Assembly (NCBI GenBank): GCA_017559885.1 | Contig: JAFYQN010000180.1 | Coordinates: 1 to 22,930, forward strand | Length of the DNA stretch: 22,930 bases | Origin: Clostridia bacterium | GTDB taxonomy: Bacteria; Bacillota; Clostridia; Oscillospirales; Acutalibacteraceae | Direction: 5' to 3' | Part shown: one piece after another, positions 14,834 through 21,494 of the stretch | Layout: each line of letters starts with the position of its first letter | How positions within the stretch are numbered: position 1 is the stretch's first letter | The notes under the pieces: model-generated | Database searches by the model: none | Seen by the model: the letters and a program-made list of their open reading frames with translations, nothing else | Told to the model about the DNA's origin: nothing | Position numbers and translations under genes: made by a program

Positions 14834-16185
14834 AGAAGAATGATATAATCGAACTCCAAATTACCGACATCACTCACGAGGGTAGCGGTGTCGGCAAATA
14901 TGAGGGACAAGCAGTTTTTGTGTCAAACACCGCAGTAGGAGATAAAATTAAAGCGCATATTTTAAAAGTTAATAAGCACTACGCCTTTGCAAAAGCAGAG
15001 GAAATAATATCTCCGTCAGAACACCGCATAGACATCGATTGCGGTGTTTTTGCGCGTTGTGGCGGTTGCTCGCTTCGACATATAGATTATGCTTGCGAGA
15101 CGAGTTTAAAACAAAACCGCGTCACCCAAACGATGCAAAGAATTGGCAAAATAGGGTTTGAAAGTCAACCCATAATATATAATGAAAATCCTGACCGCTA
15201 TCGCAACAAGGCGCTTTATCCCGTGGCAGAGGGTGGCGAATTGGGATTTTTCTCACATCATTCGCACAGAGTAGTGGTTTGTGACGATTGTCTTTTACAT
15301 CCCCAACAATTTGCCGTTGTCGGTAAAGTTTTTGGCGACTTTGTAAAAAAACATAATATTTCGGTTTACAATGAAGAAACCCACACAGGACTACTTCGCC
15401 ATTTTTATCTTCGCCACGGCAAAGAAACGGGCGAAATAATGGTAGGTATTGTTATTAATGGTAATAATTTACCTTGTAAAGAAGCGCTTATTGACTGTTT
15501 GAAAGACACGTTAGGCGAAAACCTTAAAAGTGTTATTTTAAATATAAACACCCAAAAGACCAACGTTGTTTTGGGGGATAAAAATATACTTTTATTTGGT
15601 AGAGAGTACATATACGACGTTTTGTGCGGAGTAAAGGTTCGCATATCGCCACATTCTTTTTATCAGGTTAATCACGATATGGCAGAGTTGCTTTATAAAA
15701 AAACGGCAGAATATGCAAAACCGAAAGATAAAAACATATTAGACCTTTATTGCGGCGCAGGAACGATAGGACTTTCTATGGCGCGCGAAGCCAAAAGTGT
15801 TATCGGTGTTGAAATTGTTGACGCCGCCGTGCGTGACGCCAACATAAACGCTAAAGAAAACGGAATAGATAACGCTCGATTTATATGCGGCGATGCGGCA
15901 AAAGCAGCAGAGCAACTAAGACAAGAAAAGATAACTGCCGACGTTGTAATCCTTGACCCACCAAGAAAGGGTTGTGAACAAGCGTTGCTATATACAGTAG
16001 CGAACGATTTTGCTCCCGAAAGAATAGTATACGTTTCGTGTGATGTTGCAACCCTTGCGCGCGACACCGAGATTTTAGAAAATATTGGTTATACTCTTGT
16101 GGAGTACACCCCCGTAGATTTGTTTCCGCGTACCGCGCACGTGGAAACTGTAGCACTGTTTGTTCGACAAAACGTCTTGAAATAA
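14830..16185 (+). CDS. rlmD: 23S rRNA (uracil-C5)-methyltransferase RlmD/RlmCD type, with TRAM domain
   Basis: A 451-residue SAM-dependent RNA methyltransferase that forms 5-methyluridine in 23S rRNA. The N-terminal TRAM domain (1-60) binds RNA. The iron-sulphur cysteines begin at C71, C77 and C80 (CGVFARCGGC). The methylase domain has LDLYCGAGTIGLSMA, ILDPPRKGCEQ and the catalytic Cys in VYVSCDVATLARD, and ends with HVETVALF as in other family members. It starts within the stop of the DUF5412-like gene. A second, TRAM-less homologue lies one gene downstream, so the two probably modify different uridines (as RlmCD and others do); which is which cannot be told. Confidence 0.93.
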   Translation: MKKNDIIELQITDITHEGSGVGKYEGQAVFVSNTAVGDKIKAHILKVNKHYAFAKAEEIISPSEHRIDIDCGVFARCGGCSLRHIDYACETSLKQNRVTQTMQRIGKIGFESQPIIYNENPDRYRNKALYPVAEGGELGFFSHHSHRVVVCDDCLLHPQQFAVVGKVFGDFVKKHNISVYNEETHTGLLRHFYLRHGKETGEIMVGIVINGNNLPCKEALIDCLKDTLGENLKSVILNINTQKTNVVLGDKNILLFGREYIYDVLCGVKVRISPHSFYQVNHDMAELLYKKTAEYAKPKDKNILDLYCGAGTIGLSMAREAKSVIGVEIVDAAVRDANINAKENGIDNARFICGDAAKAAEQLRQEKITADVVILDPPRKGCEQALLYTVANDFAPERIVYVSCDVATLARDTEILENIGYTLVEYTPVDLFPRTAHVETVALFVRQNVLK

Positions 16186-16196
16186 AGAGGATATAT

Positions 16197-17222
16197 ATGG
16201 AACTTGTTTGGGTTGACTTAAACAAACTTCGTCCTAAGGTAGTAGAAAAAATTAATAATTATCTTGACCTTTCAAAACACAATCGACTGACAATAGGTGT
16301 TTACAAAAAGGGTAGGTGCTACGTCTTTGGTGAGAATGACCAAAACGACCTTTTTTACGATATCGGTTCGGTAACCAAAACCGTAACGGCGCATCTTATT
16401 TTAAAACTTCAACAAGAAAATTTGCTTGACATAAGCAAAACCGTCGACAACTATTTACCGCTAAAAAAAGGAAACTACCCCACAATTTATCAACTTTTAA
16501 CCCATACTGCAGGATATTATCACCTAACGCCTATAGAGGTAACTTTACCGCCGCTTATGGCGCACGGATATGCAAGAAAAAACCCGTATGAAAACTGCAC
16601 TGCAAAGACGGTAATAAAATGTCTTGAACGTCGCCGTTTTAAGAAAACTCGCGTGCGTTACGGGTATTCCGATTTTGCTTCGGCAATTCTTGCCGTTGTA
16701 GCAGAAGAGGTTACAAAAAAGCCCTTTTCTACGCTTTTTGAGGATTTTATACATAACGATTTACAACTTAATCAAACCGTAACACAACTTGACGTTGAAA
16801 AGAGGAAACCTATTGCCGCGCGCGGTAAAAAAGTTATGCCGTTTTGGGTGTGGAAAAGAAATAACCCATATATTGCAGGCGGTGGCATGGTAAGTAATAT
16901 TTCCGACGTTATGAAATATATCGCATTACAAATAGAAAGTGACAAGCCGCATATTGCCGTAGCGCACAAGGTTTGCGAATCATCGCAAATTAAAGGTGAC
17001 AATCACCTTATGTGTATCGGTTGGCATACCTATAAAAAATCTAACCAACTGTGGCACGTAGGCGGAGTCGGTACCTTTCGCACCTCGATTATTCTAAACA
17101 AAAAGCTAAAACTTGGCGTGGCGGTTTTAGGCAACGCAAAGGGACGGGCAAGCGCCAACGCGCATTATATTGCAAAAATGTTATATAGCGAACTTAAAAA
17201 CAACCGAATTAAATTGCAGTAA
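16197..17222 (+). CDS. Serine hydrolase of the beta-lactamase/penicillin-binding-protein family
   Basis: 341 residues with the class C-like S-x-x-K motif SVTK at 58-61, the second motif region YSD at 157-159, and HVGG at 287-290 in place of K-T-G. The usual second motif is Y-x-N; here Asp replaces Asn. There is no signal peptide, so it appears cytosolic, like many esterase/amidase-type members of the family rather than resistance enzymes. LLTHTAGY is a further family mark. AGAGGA lies just before the ATG. It stands between the two RlmD genes with short gaps (11 and 35 nt). The substrate is unknown. Confidence 0.88.
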   Translation: MELVWVDLNKLRPKVVEKINNYLDLSKHNRLTIGVYKKGRCYVFGENDQNDLFYDIGSVTKTVTAHLILKLQQENLLDISKTVDNYLPLKKGNYPTIYQLLTHTAGYYHLTPIEVTLPPLMAHGYARKNPYENCTAKTVIKCLERRRFKKTRVRYGYSDFASAILAVVAEEVTKKPFSTLFEDFIHNDLQLNQTVTQLDVEKRKPIAARGKKVMPFWVWKRNNPYIAGGGMVSNISDVMKYIALQIESDKPHIAVAHKVCESSQIKGDNHLMCIGWHTYKKSNQLWHVGGVGTFRTSIILNKKLKLGVAVLGNAKGRASANAHYIAKMLYSELKNNRIKLQ

Positions 17223-17257
17223 CAACGCGGTTGTGTTTTTATAAAAAGGAGATTAGT

Positions 17258-18718
17258 ATGCAACCCACAAACCCAAAACAAGTTAAAAAGCATACTCAAA
17301 CAGTAGCAAAACAAGACCGCTGTCCGCATTATAAAAAATGCGGCGGATGTCAGTTGCAAAATCTACCATACACACGTCAATTAAGTTTCAAACAAGTCAA
17401 AGTAATCAAACTTTTAGGTCGTTATCATCACGTAAGCGAAATAATCGGTATGGAAAACCCATATCACTATCGCAACAAGGTGCAATCGGCATTTGGCGAA
17501 CGGCGAGGTCAGATAATTTCGGGTGTGTATCAATCGTCTACCCATAATATCGTACCTGTTGACAGTTGTATGATAGAGGACCAAAAGGCCGACGAAATTA
17601 TAGTTACTATAAGAAAACTGCTAAAAAGCTTTAAACTAAAGGCGTTTAACGACGTTACAATGAAAGGCTTTTTGCGCCACGTGCTTGTAAAGCGTAGCTT
17701 TGCCACGGGACAGATTATGGTGGTTTTGGTCACATCGACCAGCGAGTTTAAGTCATCGTCAAAATTTGTAAACGCTTTGCTTGAGCGTCACGGCGAAATT
17801 ACTACCGTGGTGCAAAACGTAAACAACAAGTTTACAAGCCTTATTTTAGGCGAGGAAACCAAGGTTTTATATGGCGACGGCTATATTGAGGATGAACTTT
17901 GCGGTTGCCGATTTAGAATATCGCCAAAAGCCTTTTACCAGATAAACCCTACTCAAACAGCCGTGCTTTATGGTAAAGCTTTGGAGTTTGCCGAACTTAC
18001 GGGCGAGGAAAGATTGCTTGACGCTTATTGCGGCACGGGCACTATCGGCATTATTGCCGCGTCCAAGGTTAAAAGTGTTGTCGGTGTTGAACTTAACCCC
18101 GATGCTGTAAAAGATGCCATAACAAATGCAAAACTAAACGACGTAAAAAACATCAAGTTTTATAAAGACGACGCGGGTAAATTCATGGTAACCGCGGCAG
18201 AAAACGGAGAGAAATACGACGTAGTTATTATGGACCCACCAAGAGCAGGGGCAAGTCTTGATTTCTTGCGCTCGCTTGTAACCCTTATGCCTGAAAAAAT
18301 AGTTTATATATCTTGCAACCCCGAAACACAGGCAAGGGATTTGTCATTTCTTACTCGCAAGGGCTACAAGGTAAGACGAATCCAACCCGTAGATATGTTC
18401 CCACACACCGACCATGTGGAAACGGTAGCACTTTTAAGTCGGCAAAAAGTAGATGAACATATCTACTTGGATGTAAATGTGCAAGACCTACCCAAAACCA
18501 CCAGAACCACCGCAACTTATCCAGAAATAAAAGCATATATCAAAGACAAGTACGGTTTGAATGTTACCTCTCTCAATATCGCACAAATCAAAGAAAAACA
18601 CGGTTTTGAGAAAAGGGAAAACTACAACAAAGGCAAAGAGGGACACAGAGTTCCAAACTGCCCACCAGAAAAAGAAAAAGCAATAGAAGATGCTTTCAAA
18701 CATTTTGGTATGCTATAA
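17258..18718 (+). CDS. Second RlmD-type 23S rRNA (uracil-C5)-methyltransferase, with 90-residue C-terminal extension
   Basis: 486 residues. There is no TRAM domain; the iron-sulphur cysteines come early (C22, C28, C31 in CPHYKKCGGC). The methylase motifs are LDAYCGTGTIG, IMDPPRAGAS, YISCNPETQARD and HVETVALL. After the normal end of the family (residue ~396) comes a 90-residue tail with TYPEIKAYIKDKYGL, LNIAQIKEKHG and CPPEKEKAIEDAFKHFGML, an extension widespread on Clostridia RlmD proteins. From about 18446 the DNA becomes CpG-poor, like the element that follows. ATG 17258 is chosen because AAAAGGAG lies 6 nt upstream; an in-frame TTG at 17231 has no signal. It ends at the terminator 18720-18760. 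Confidence 0.92.
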   Translation: MQPTNPKQVKKHTQTVAKQDRCPHYKKCGGCQLQNLPYTRQLSFKQVKVIKLLGRYHHVSEIIGMENPYHYRNKVQSAFGERRGQIISGVYQSSTHNIVPVDSCMIEDQKADEIIVTIRKLLKSFKLKAFNDVTMKGFLRHVLVKRSFATGQIMVVLVTSTSEFKSSSKFVNALLERHGEITTVVQNVNNKFTSLILGEETKVLYGDGYIEDELCGCRFRISPKAFYQINPTQTAVLYGKALEFAELTGEERLLDAYCGTGTIGIIAASKVKSVVGVELNPDAVKDAITNAKLNDVKNIKFYKDDAGKFMVTAAENGEKYDVVIMDPPRAGASLDFLRSLVTLMPEKIVYISCNPETQARDLSFLTRKGYKVRRIQPVDMFPHTDHVETVALLSRQKVDEHIYLDVNVQDLPKTTRTTATYPEIKAYIKDKYGLNVTSLNIAQIKEKHGFEKRENYNKGKEGHRVPNCPPEKEKAIEDAFKHFGML

Positions 18719-18719
18719 G

Positions 18720-18762
18720 AAAAGAGATACAGGATTTTATGTTTCCTGTATCTCTTTTTCAT
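18720..18762. terminator. Bidirectional terminator between rlmD and the convergent element genes
   Basis: A perfect 15-bp stem (18720-18734 with 18744-18758, core AGAGATACAGGA) and 9-nt loop, with TTTTT on the plus side and TTTTCTTATA on the minus side. The last codons of the 49-residue minus-strand gene lie inside it. Confidence 0.92.
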
Positions 18763-18886
18763 TTATATATATTTGCTCTGCCTGTTCATAGGTGCAGTTT
18801 GTTTCTTTTCGTATTTCTGCAATACGGAGTGCCTTTTTCCATTTCTCAACATTACACCGTTTGTACTCTTTTTCAAAATCGTTCAT
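18737..18886 (-). CDS. Small charged protein downstream of the relaxase
   Basis: 49 residues, beginning MNDFEKEYKRCNVEKW and ending KEIQET; highly charged and mostly helical by appearance, with a possible UBA-like stretch (TNCTYEQAEQIY). The ATG lies 9 nt past the relaxase stop, with GAGG 11 nt upstream inside the relaxase's last codons, so it is probably co-translated with it. An accessory role in mobilization is possible but unproven. It ends within the terminator hairpin. Confidence 0.6.
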   Translation of the reverse strand: MNDFEKEYKRCNVEKWKKALRIAEIRKETNCTYEQAEQIYINEKEIQET

Positions 18887-18894
18887 ACGGCATA

Positions 18895-19584
18895 TTACCT
18901 CAAATCATCAAAAATATCGTTTCCGAGGGTATGCGTGTTGATTTCCTTTTCTTCTGCGAAAATACCCTCGGTCATTTCTTGGAGTTCCTTTTCCAACCTC
19001 TCACACTCTACCTGTCGCCATTCTTGTAGTGTTTGGTGTCTTGCACCTGTCTGTTCTTTGCTTTCCCCACGAACAAGACCAAAGGGCGACATTGCCTCTG
19101 CATAACTGTCTTGTAATGCAATGACTTGACTTTTCTTATTGAAAAACCTTGATGAATTAAACTTGCCTTGCTCATCTGTCATAATCACAAAACAATGCAG
19201 ATGACAGGTTGCCTCATCTCTATTCAAATCTGCTCGTATCATTTTACCTTTTCCAAAGGTATCACGAACCCAAGAAAAGTTTGCCTTAACCCATTCTACC
19301 AAATTGATTTTATCTTCCATTTCAGGCGAGAAAGTTAAAACCAACTCGCAAAGAACATTCGCATCCTTGCGAACCTTTCGCCCTGTTGTCTGCTCCTGTT
19401 CCTTAATTACCTTTCTTATGGTTTGTATCATAGTCTGCTCACCCCTTTGCCAAGTGTGGTTTTCTTTTTCTCGTTCAGGGTGTTTTCTGTTCCGTAGTCG
19501 CTCTCTGTGTTTTTGGTGTCGCTCTATGTTCGCAACCGAACCCACCTTGTATTTTGCAAATCGCATTATGGCATAATTGCTCAT
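18895..19584 (-). CDS. MobV (Pre/Mob) family relaxase, short form
   Basis: 229 residues. The N-terminus MSNYAIMRFAKYKVGSV and ERHQKHRER match MobV relaxases, which nick oriT and lead the strand into the recipient; in MobM of pMV158 the nucleophile is a His in this place (here likely H23). The metal motif H-x-D-E-x-T-P-H-x-H appears as NRDEATCHLH, so the first His is Asn and Pro is Cys, while the H-x-H pair is kept. The usual length is 400 or more; here the C-terminal coiled-coil/membrane part is absent, with a stop in clean context, so this may be a natural short form. GGAGA lies 8 nt before the ATG, at the edge of a strong hairpin (19596-19625). Confidence 0.85.
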   Translation of the reverse strand: MSNYAIMRFAKYKVGSVANIERHQKHRERLRNRKHPEREKENHTWQRGEQTMIQTIRKVIKEQEQTTGRKVRKDANVLCELVLTFSPEMEDKINLVEWVKANFSWVRDTFGKGKMIRADLNRDEATCHLHCFVIMTDEQGKFNSSRFFNKKSQVIALQDSYAEAMSPFGLVRGESKEQTGARHQTLQEWRQVECERLEKELQEMTEGIFAEEKEINTHTLGNDIFDDLR

Positions 19585-19595
19585 TCAAAACATCT

Positions 19596-19625
19596 CCTTT
19601 GCTCTCTTGATGGCGAGAGCAAAGG
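19596..19625 (-). promoter_or_regulatory. Hairpin that can cover the relaxase ribosome binding site
   Basis: A perfect 11-bp stem (19596-19606 with 19615-19625) and 8-nt loop. In the minus-strand mRNA its 3' arm ends in AAAGG, which is the first half of the AAAGGAGA ribosome binding site. Folding would hide that site, so translation of the relaxase is probably restrained. Confidence 0.6.
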
Positions 19626-19766
19626 AACGGCAACACACACGAAAGGAAAGGTGCTGCCGTTAACCTTACTGCAAAGCACACAGGGATTCGGTGCTTTTCC
19701 GTGCGGTCATATCTCTGCTCTACAAAATCAGTATGCTAAAACTGGTTTTATTTCGCAGAAATATGA

Positions 19767-19795
19767 CTTACTACGGTTTATACTAAACCCGTAAG
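19767..19795. other. Candidate origin of transfer (oriT)
   Basis: An interrupted inverted repeat: CTTAC (19767-19771) and GGTTTA (19775-19780) against TAAACC (19784-19789) and GTAAG (19791-19795), with a 3-nt loop. On the minus strand it reads GGTTTAGTATAAACC, close in form to the pMV158 oriT hairpin (GTATA..TATAC with the nick in the loop). It lies about 180 bp upstream of the relaxase, where MobV oriTs are found. No other gene is seen in 19585-19868. Confidence 0.5.
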
Positions 19796-19810
19796 GTCTG
19801 CCGACGTCTG

Positions 19811-19843
19811 TTCACAACAAATATCAATCATATTTATTGTGAA
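19811..19843. promoter_or_regulatory. Second inverted repeat of the oriT region
   Basis: TTCACAA (19811-19817) and AAATAT (19819-19824) pair with ATATTT (19830-19835) and TTGTGAA (19837-19843). It is 25 bp before the 38-residue gene and may be an operator or a relaxosome protein site. Confidence 0.5.
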
Positions 19844-19868
19844 GAAAACGGAAAGGAGCGACACCAAT

Positions 19869-19985
19869 ATGAACGAAACATTATACGATTTAGAACAAAA
19901 GCGAAATGCCGTTGAACTTGACATACAGGCATTATATGAAACCTTGCAAAAGGAAATCAGCGAACAAAAAAGATGTGAGAGTTAA
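19869..19985 (+). CDS. Small coiled-coil-like protein
   Basis: 38 residues starting MNETLYDLEQKRNAVELDIQ, with leucine/isoleucine at heptad-like spacing, so probably one long helix that dimerises. AAAGGAG lies 10 nt before the ATG. Its stop codon is inside the loop of the terminator 19969-20000. Small helical proteins of this kind are common beside mobilization genes, where some bind oriT DNA; here that is only a suggestion. It reads away from the relaxase gene. Confidence 0.6.
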   Translation: MNETLYDLEQKRNAVELDIQALYETLQKEISEQKRCES

Positions 19986-20000
19986 TTCTCTCACATCTTT
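19969..20000. terminator. Terminator shared by the small gene and the XRE gene
   Basis: Perfect 13-bp stem AAAGATGTGAGAG/CTCTCACATCTTT with a 6-nt loop. The minus strand has TTTTTT after it, the plus strand only TTTCGTT, so it mainly ends the XRE gene's transcript. Confidence 0.85.
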
Positions 20001-20060
20001 CGTTATGTTAGACAAATTGGAATTCTTCGTTGCCATCGCTATTATTTCAAATATAAAAAA

Positions 20061-20759
20061 TTATCTATAAACACTATTATAAATATCCGTTCCAAATTTA
20101 ATAATATCGGCATACTCTTTCTTGTCAGATTCACTCAATTTATCAGATGTGCCATTTTCACGATTTATAGAAATGTATTCAGATGCATCCTCTTGTCCAT
20201 CATAAAAAGTCCAGCATAATGTCACTATATTTCCCTCCTGCTCAATATAACATTCCACATCTTTAGCATGAAAATCTGTCGCAAAATCAAAATATTCAGG
20301 CATTGATTGGTTAGGTAATGCAAAATATGTATTTTCATCATAGGATATTATATAATATCCACCTTTTTTTACACTCTCGTCGATTGAATAATCATATTTT
20401 GATAAACCTTCTTGAAATTTGTCTTCTGACAAAGATTTGTTATAATTCCAAATAAAATACCAAGAACACATCAAAATCGCAATCAATGCAATAATAATGC
20501 CTATTGCTAATTTTGATTTTTTAGCCCATTCAATCTCTTTATTCAATTTTTCCGTCATTTTAATATCCTCCTTAAGCATTTTATCGAGAGAAATATTGAA
20601 TTTGTCACTGATTGCAATTAATGTAAGCAAATCTGGATAACTTTTTTCATTCTCCCAATTTGAAACTGTCTGTCTTGTGACATTAAATAATTCTGCGAAT
20701 CCTTCTTGAGTAAGATTATATACTTTTCTAATATCTTTTAATGTCTGACCCAATCGCAT
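20061..20759 (-). CDS. Membrane-anchored XRE-family transcription regulator
   Basis: 232 residues. An XRE helix-turn-helix fills residues 2-58 (LTQEGFAELFNVTRQTVSNW), a linker follows, then one membrane helix (about 81-103, IGIIIALIAILMCSWYF) and an outer domain of about 125 residues that I do not recognise. Such proteins can sense a signal outside the cell and act on DNA inside. GGAGG lies 7 nt before ATG 20759; the ATG three bases earlier is only 4 nt away. The promoter is at 20966-20938, with palindrome 20842-20860 in the leader. It is AT-rich and probably arrived with the element, where it may control replication or excision. Confidence 0.85.
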   Translation of the reverse strand: MRLGQTLKDIRKVYNLTQEGFAELFNVTRQTVSNWENEKSYPDLLTLIAISDKFNISLDKMLKEDIKMTEKLNKEIEWAKKSKLAIGIIIALIAILMCSWYFIWNYNKSLSEDKFQEGLSKYDYSIDESVKKGGYYIISYDENTYFALPNQSMPEYFDFATDFHAKDVECYIEQEGNIVTLCWTFYDGQEDASEYISINRENGTSDKLSESDKKEYADIIKFGTDIYNSVYR

Positions 20760-20841
20760 CATTTGTCCTCCTTTCAGTCTCATTATGCTCGTAGAATGCT
20801 AAAATAACAAGCAACCAACATTTTGCAATGTCCATATTTGT

Positions 20842-20860
20842 ATGCAAAGAATCTTTGCAT
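20842..20860. promoter_or_regulatory. Perfect 19-bp palindrome, possible XRE operator
   Basis: ATGCAAAGA-A-TCTTTGCAT. It lies 83 bp upstream of the XRE start codon and downstream of its promoter, a usual place for autoregulation. It could also be an mRNA hairpin. Confidence 0.5.
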
Positions 20861-20937
20861 CCTTTAATTTAAAGCATTTTAAATACCTAATCAAAAATTC
20901 CTTAATTCGTAAAATTCAAGTTTATCGAACTGATTAT

Positions 20938-20966
20938 ATTATAGTACATTTCATTTCAAAAGTAAA
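20938..20966 (-). promoter_or_regulatory. Promoter of the XRE gene
   Basis: On the minus strand TTTACT (20966-20961), a 17-bp spacer and TATAAT (20943-20938). It diverges from the rep region. Confidence 0.6.
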
Positions 20967-20997
20967 TAATTTTGAAAAATGTTGAAATTATAGGAGA

Positions 20998-21094
20998 AAG
21001 GGTAAAATATATAAAATCAATTGAAAAAGCAAGGAAAACACGGCGTTGGAGGGCTTGTCCAACGCCGTGTAGAAAAAGGGTAAAAAGGGTAAAA
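20998..21094 (+). repeat. Candidate replication origin: GGGTAAAA repeats around a GC-rich hairpin
   Basis: GGGTAAAA occurs at 21000, 21078 and 21087. Between the first and second copies is a perfect 13-bp stem with a 7-nt loop (21038-21050 with 21058-21070, core CGGCGTTGGA), far more GC-rich than its surroundings. Iteron-like repeats and a nickable hairpin just upstream of rep are what the double-strand origin of a pMV158-type plasmid has. The hairpin has no T run and is not a terminator. No convincing gene lies between 20784 and 21175. Confidence 0.5.
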
Positions 21095-21109
21095 TTCAGG
21101 GCGAAAGAC

Positions 21110-21138
21110 TTGACTTTTAACCCAAAATATGTTATACT
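21110..21138 (+). promoter_or_regulatory. Promoter of the rep leader and rep gene
   Basis: TTGACT (21110-21115), a 17-bp spacer and TATACT (21133-21138), just downstream of the candidate origin. It gives a leader of about 350 nt before the rep start. Confidence 0.75.
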
Positions 21139-21175
21139 AATAATGCTCTCAATGATAGAGAGTGACAACTGAATA

Positions 21176-21298
21176 ATGATACCGTATCGCCAGTGGGGAG
21201 CGACAAATGAGCAGACCCACCCTTATGACGAAATCGTCTCGCAAGAGATTGATGCTCCAAAGATGAAGCGGCGACTGACCTCGAACGAAGATAGATAG
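21176..21298 (+). CDS. Possible 40-residue protein in the rep leader
   Basis: The frame starts MIPYRQWGATNEQTHPYDEI and ends TSNEDR with TAG. The composition is protein-like, but only a weak GAGAG lies upstream. The same frame continues for five codons (QTFRQ) after the TAG to a TAA. The overlap with several hairpins and with the ORF at 21207 means at most one of them is likely to be translated much. No homologue comes to mind. Confidence 0.3.
   Translation: MIPYRQWGATNEQTHPYDEIVSQEIDAPKMKRRLTSNEDR
21207..21266 (+). CDS. Possible 19-residue leader peptide
   Basis: MSRPTLMTKSSRKRLMLQR, very basic. GGGGAG lies 6 nt before the ATG, the best initiation signal in the leader. Ribosomes here would disturb the hairpins at 21193-21248, as in classic leader-peptide attenuation. 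Confidence 0.4.
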   Translation: MSRPTLMTKSSRKRLMLQR

Positions 21299-21346
21299 CA
21301 GACATTCAGGCAGTAAGTAGTAGAAAAAAACGGGTGACAGAACAAA

Positions 21347-21378
21347 GGAACAATAGTGTTACTATTGCTTTCCGTTTT
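21347..21378 (+). terminator. First terminator in the rep leader
   Basis: GGAA-CAATAG, loop TGTTA, CTATTG, a CT bulge and TTCC, followed by GTTTTT. It is nested inside the longer hairpin 21319-21393, so the two folds may interact. Confidence 0.6.
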
Positions 21379-21411
21379 TCCGTTATTTCTACTTTTAATC
21401 GGTGCTAATTT

Positions 21412-21442
21412 AGACCTAACGGGAAACTGTTAGGTCTTTTGT
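21412..21442 (+). terminator. Second terminator in the rep leader
   Basis: AGACCTAAC (21412-21420), loop of 8, GTTAGGTCT (21429-21437), then TTTGTTTT. A standard intrinsic terminator only about 50 bases before rep, so most transcripts should stop here unless read-through occurs. Confidence 0.85.
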
Positions 21443-21452
21443 TTTGTCCGTA

Positions 21453-21486
21453 TTCAGAATTTTAAAATTTTAATTCTGAAAGGAGA
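21453..21486 (+). promoter_or_regulatory. Hairpin next to the rep ribosome binding site
   Basis: TTCAGAATT (21453-21461) pairs perfectly with AATTCTGAA (21472-21480), and AGGAG follows at once at 21481-21485. Stacking of the stem against the ribosome binding site would lower Rep translation. Confidence 0.55.
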
Positions 21487-21494
21487 CCACCGTT

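Larger units (their letters stand above)
21145..21411 (+). ncRNA. Structured leader RNA of rep
   Basis: Hairpins follow one another: CTCTC/GAGAG at the very 5' end (21146-21162), GTGGG/CCCAC (21193-21220), GACG/CGTC (21227-21238) overlapping TCTC-GCAA-GAGA (21237-21248, a GNRA loop), and a long hairpin with AGTAGAAA/TTTCTACT and AACGG/CCGTT (21319-21393). Two overlapping short ORFs lie within. I know no family with this form; it looks like an attenuator of rep or a separate regulatory RNA. Confidence 0.55.

Noticed and set aside
19507..19794. 95-residue plus-strand reading frame opposite the relaxase start
   Set aside because: Shadow of the relaxase gene and the oriT region; no initiation signal.
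20972..21172. 66-residue plus-strand reading frame before rep
   Set aside because: It runs through the GGGTAAAA repeats, the 13-bp hairpin and the rep promoter; no ribosome binding site.
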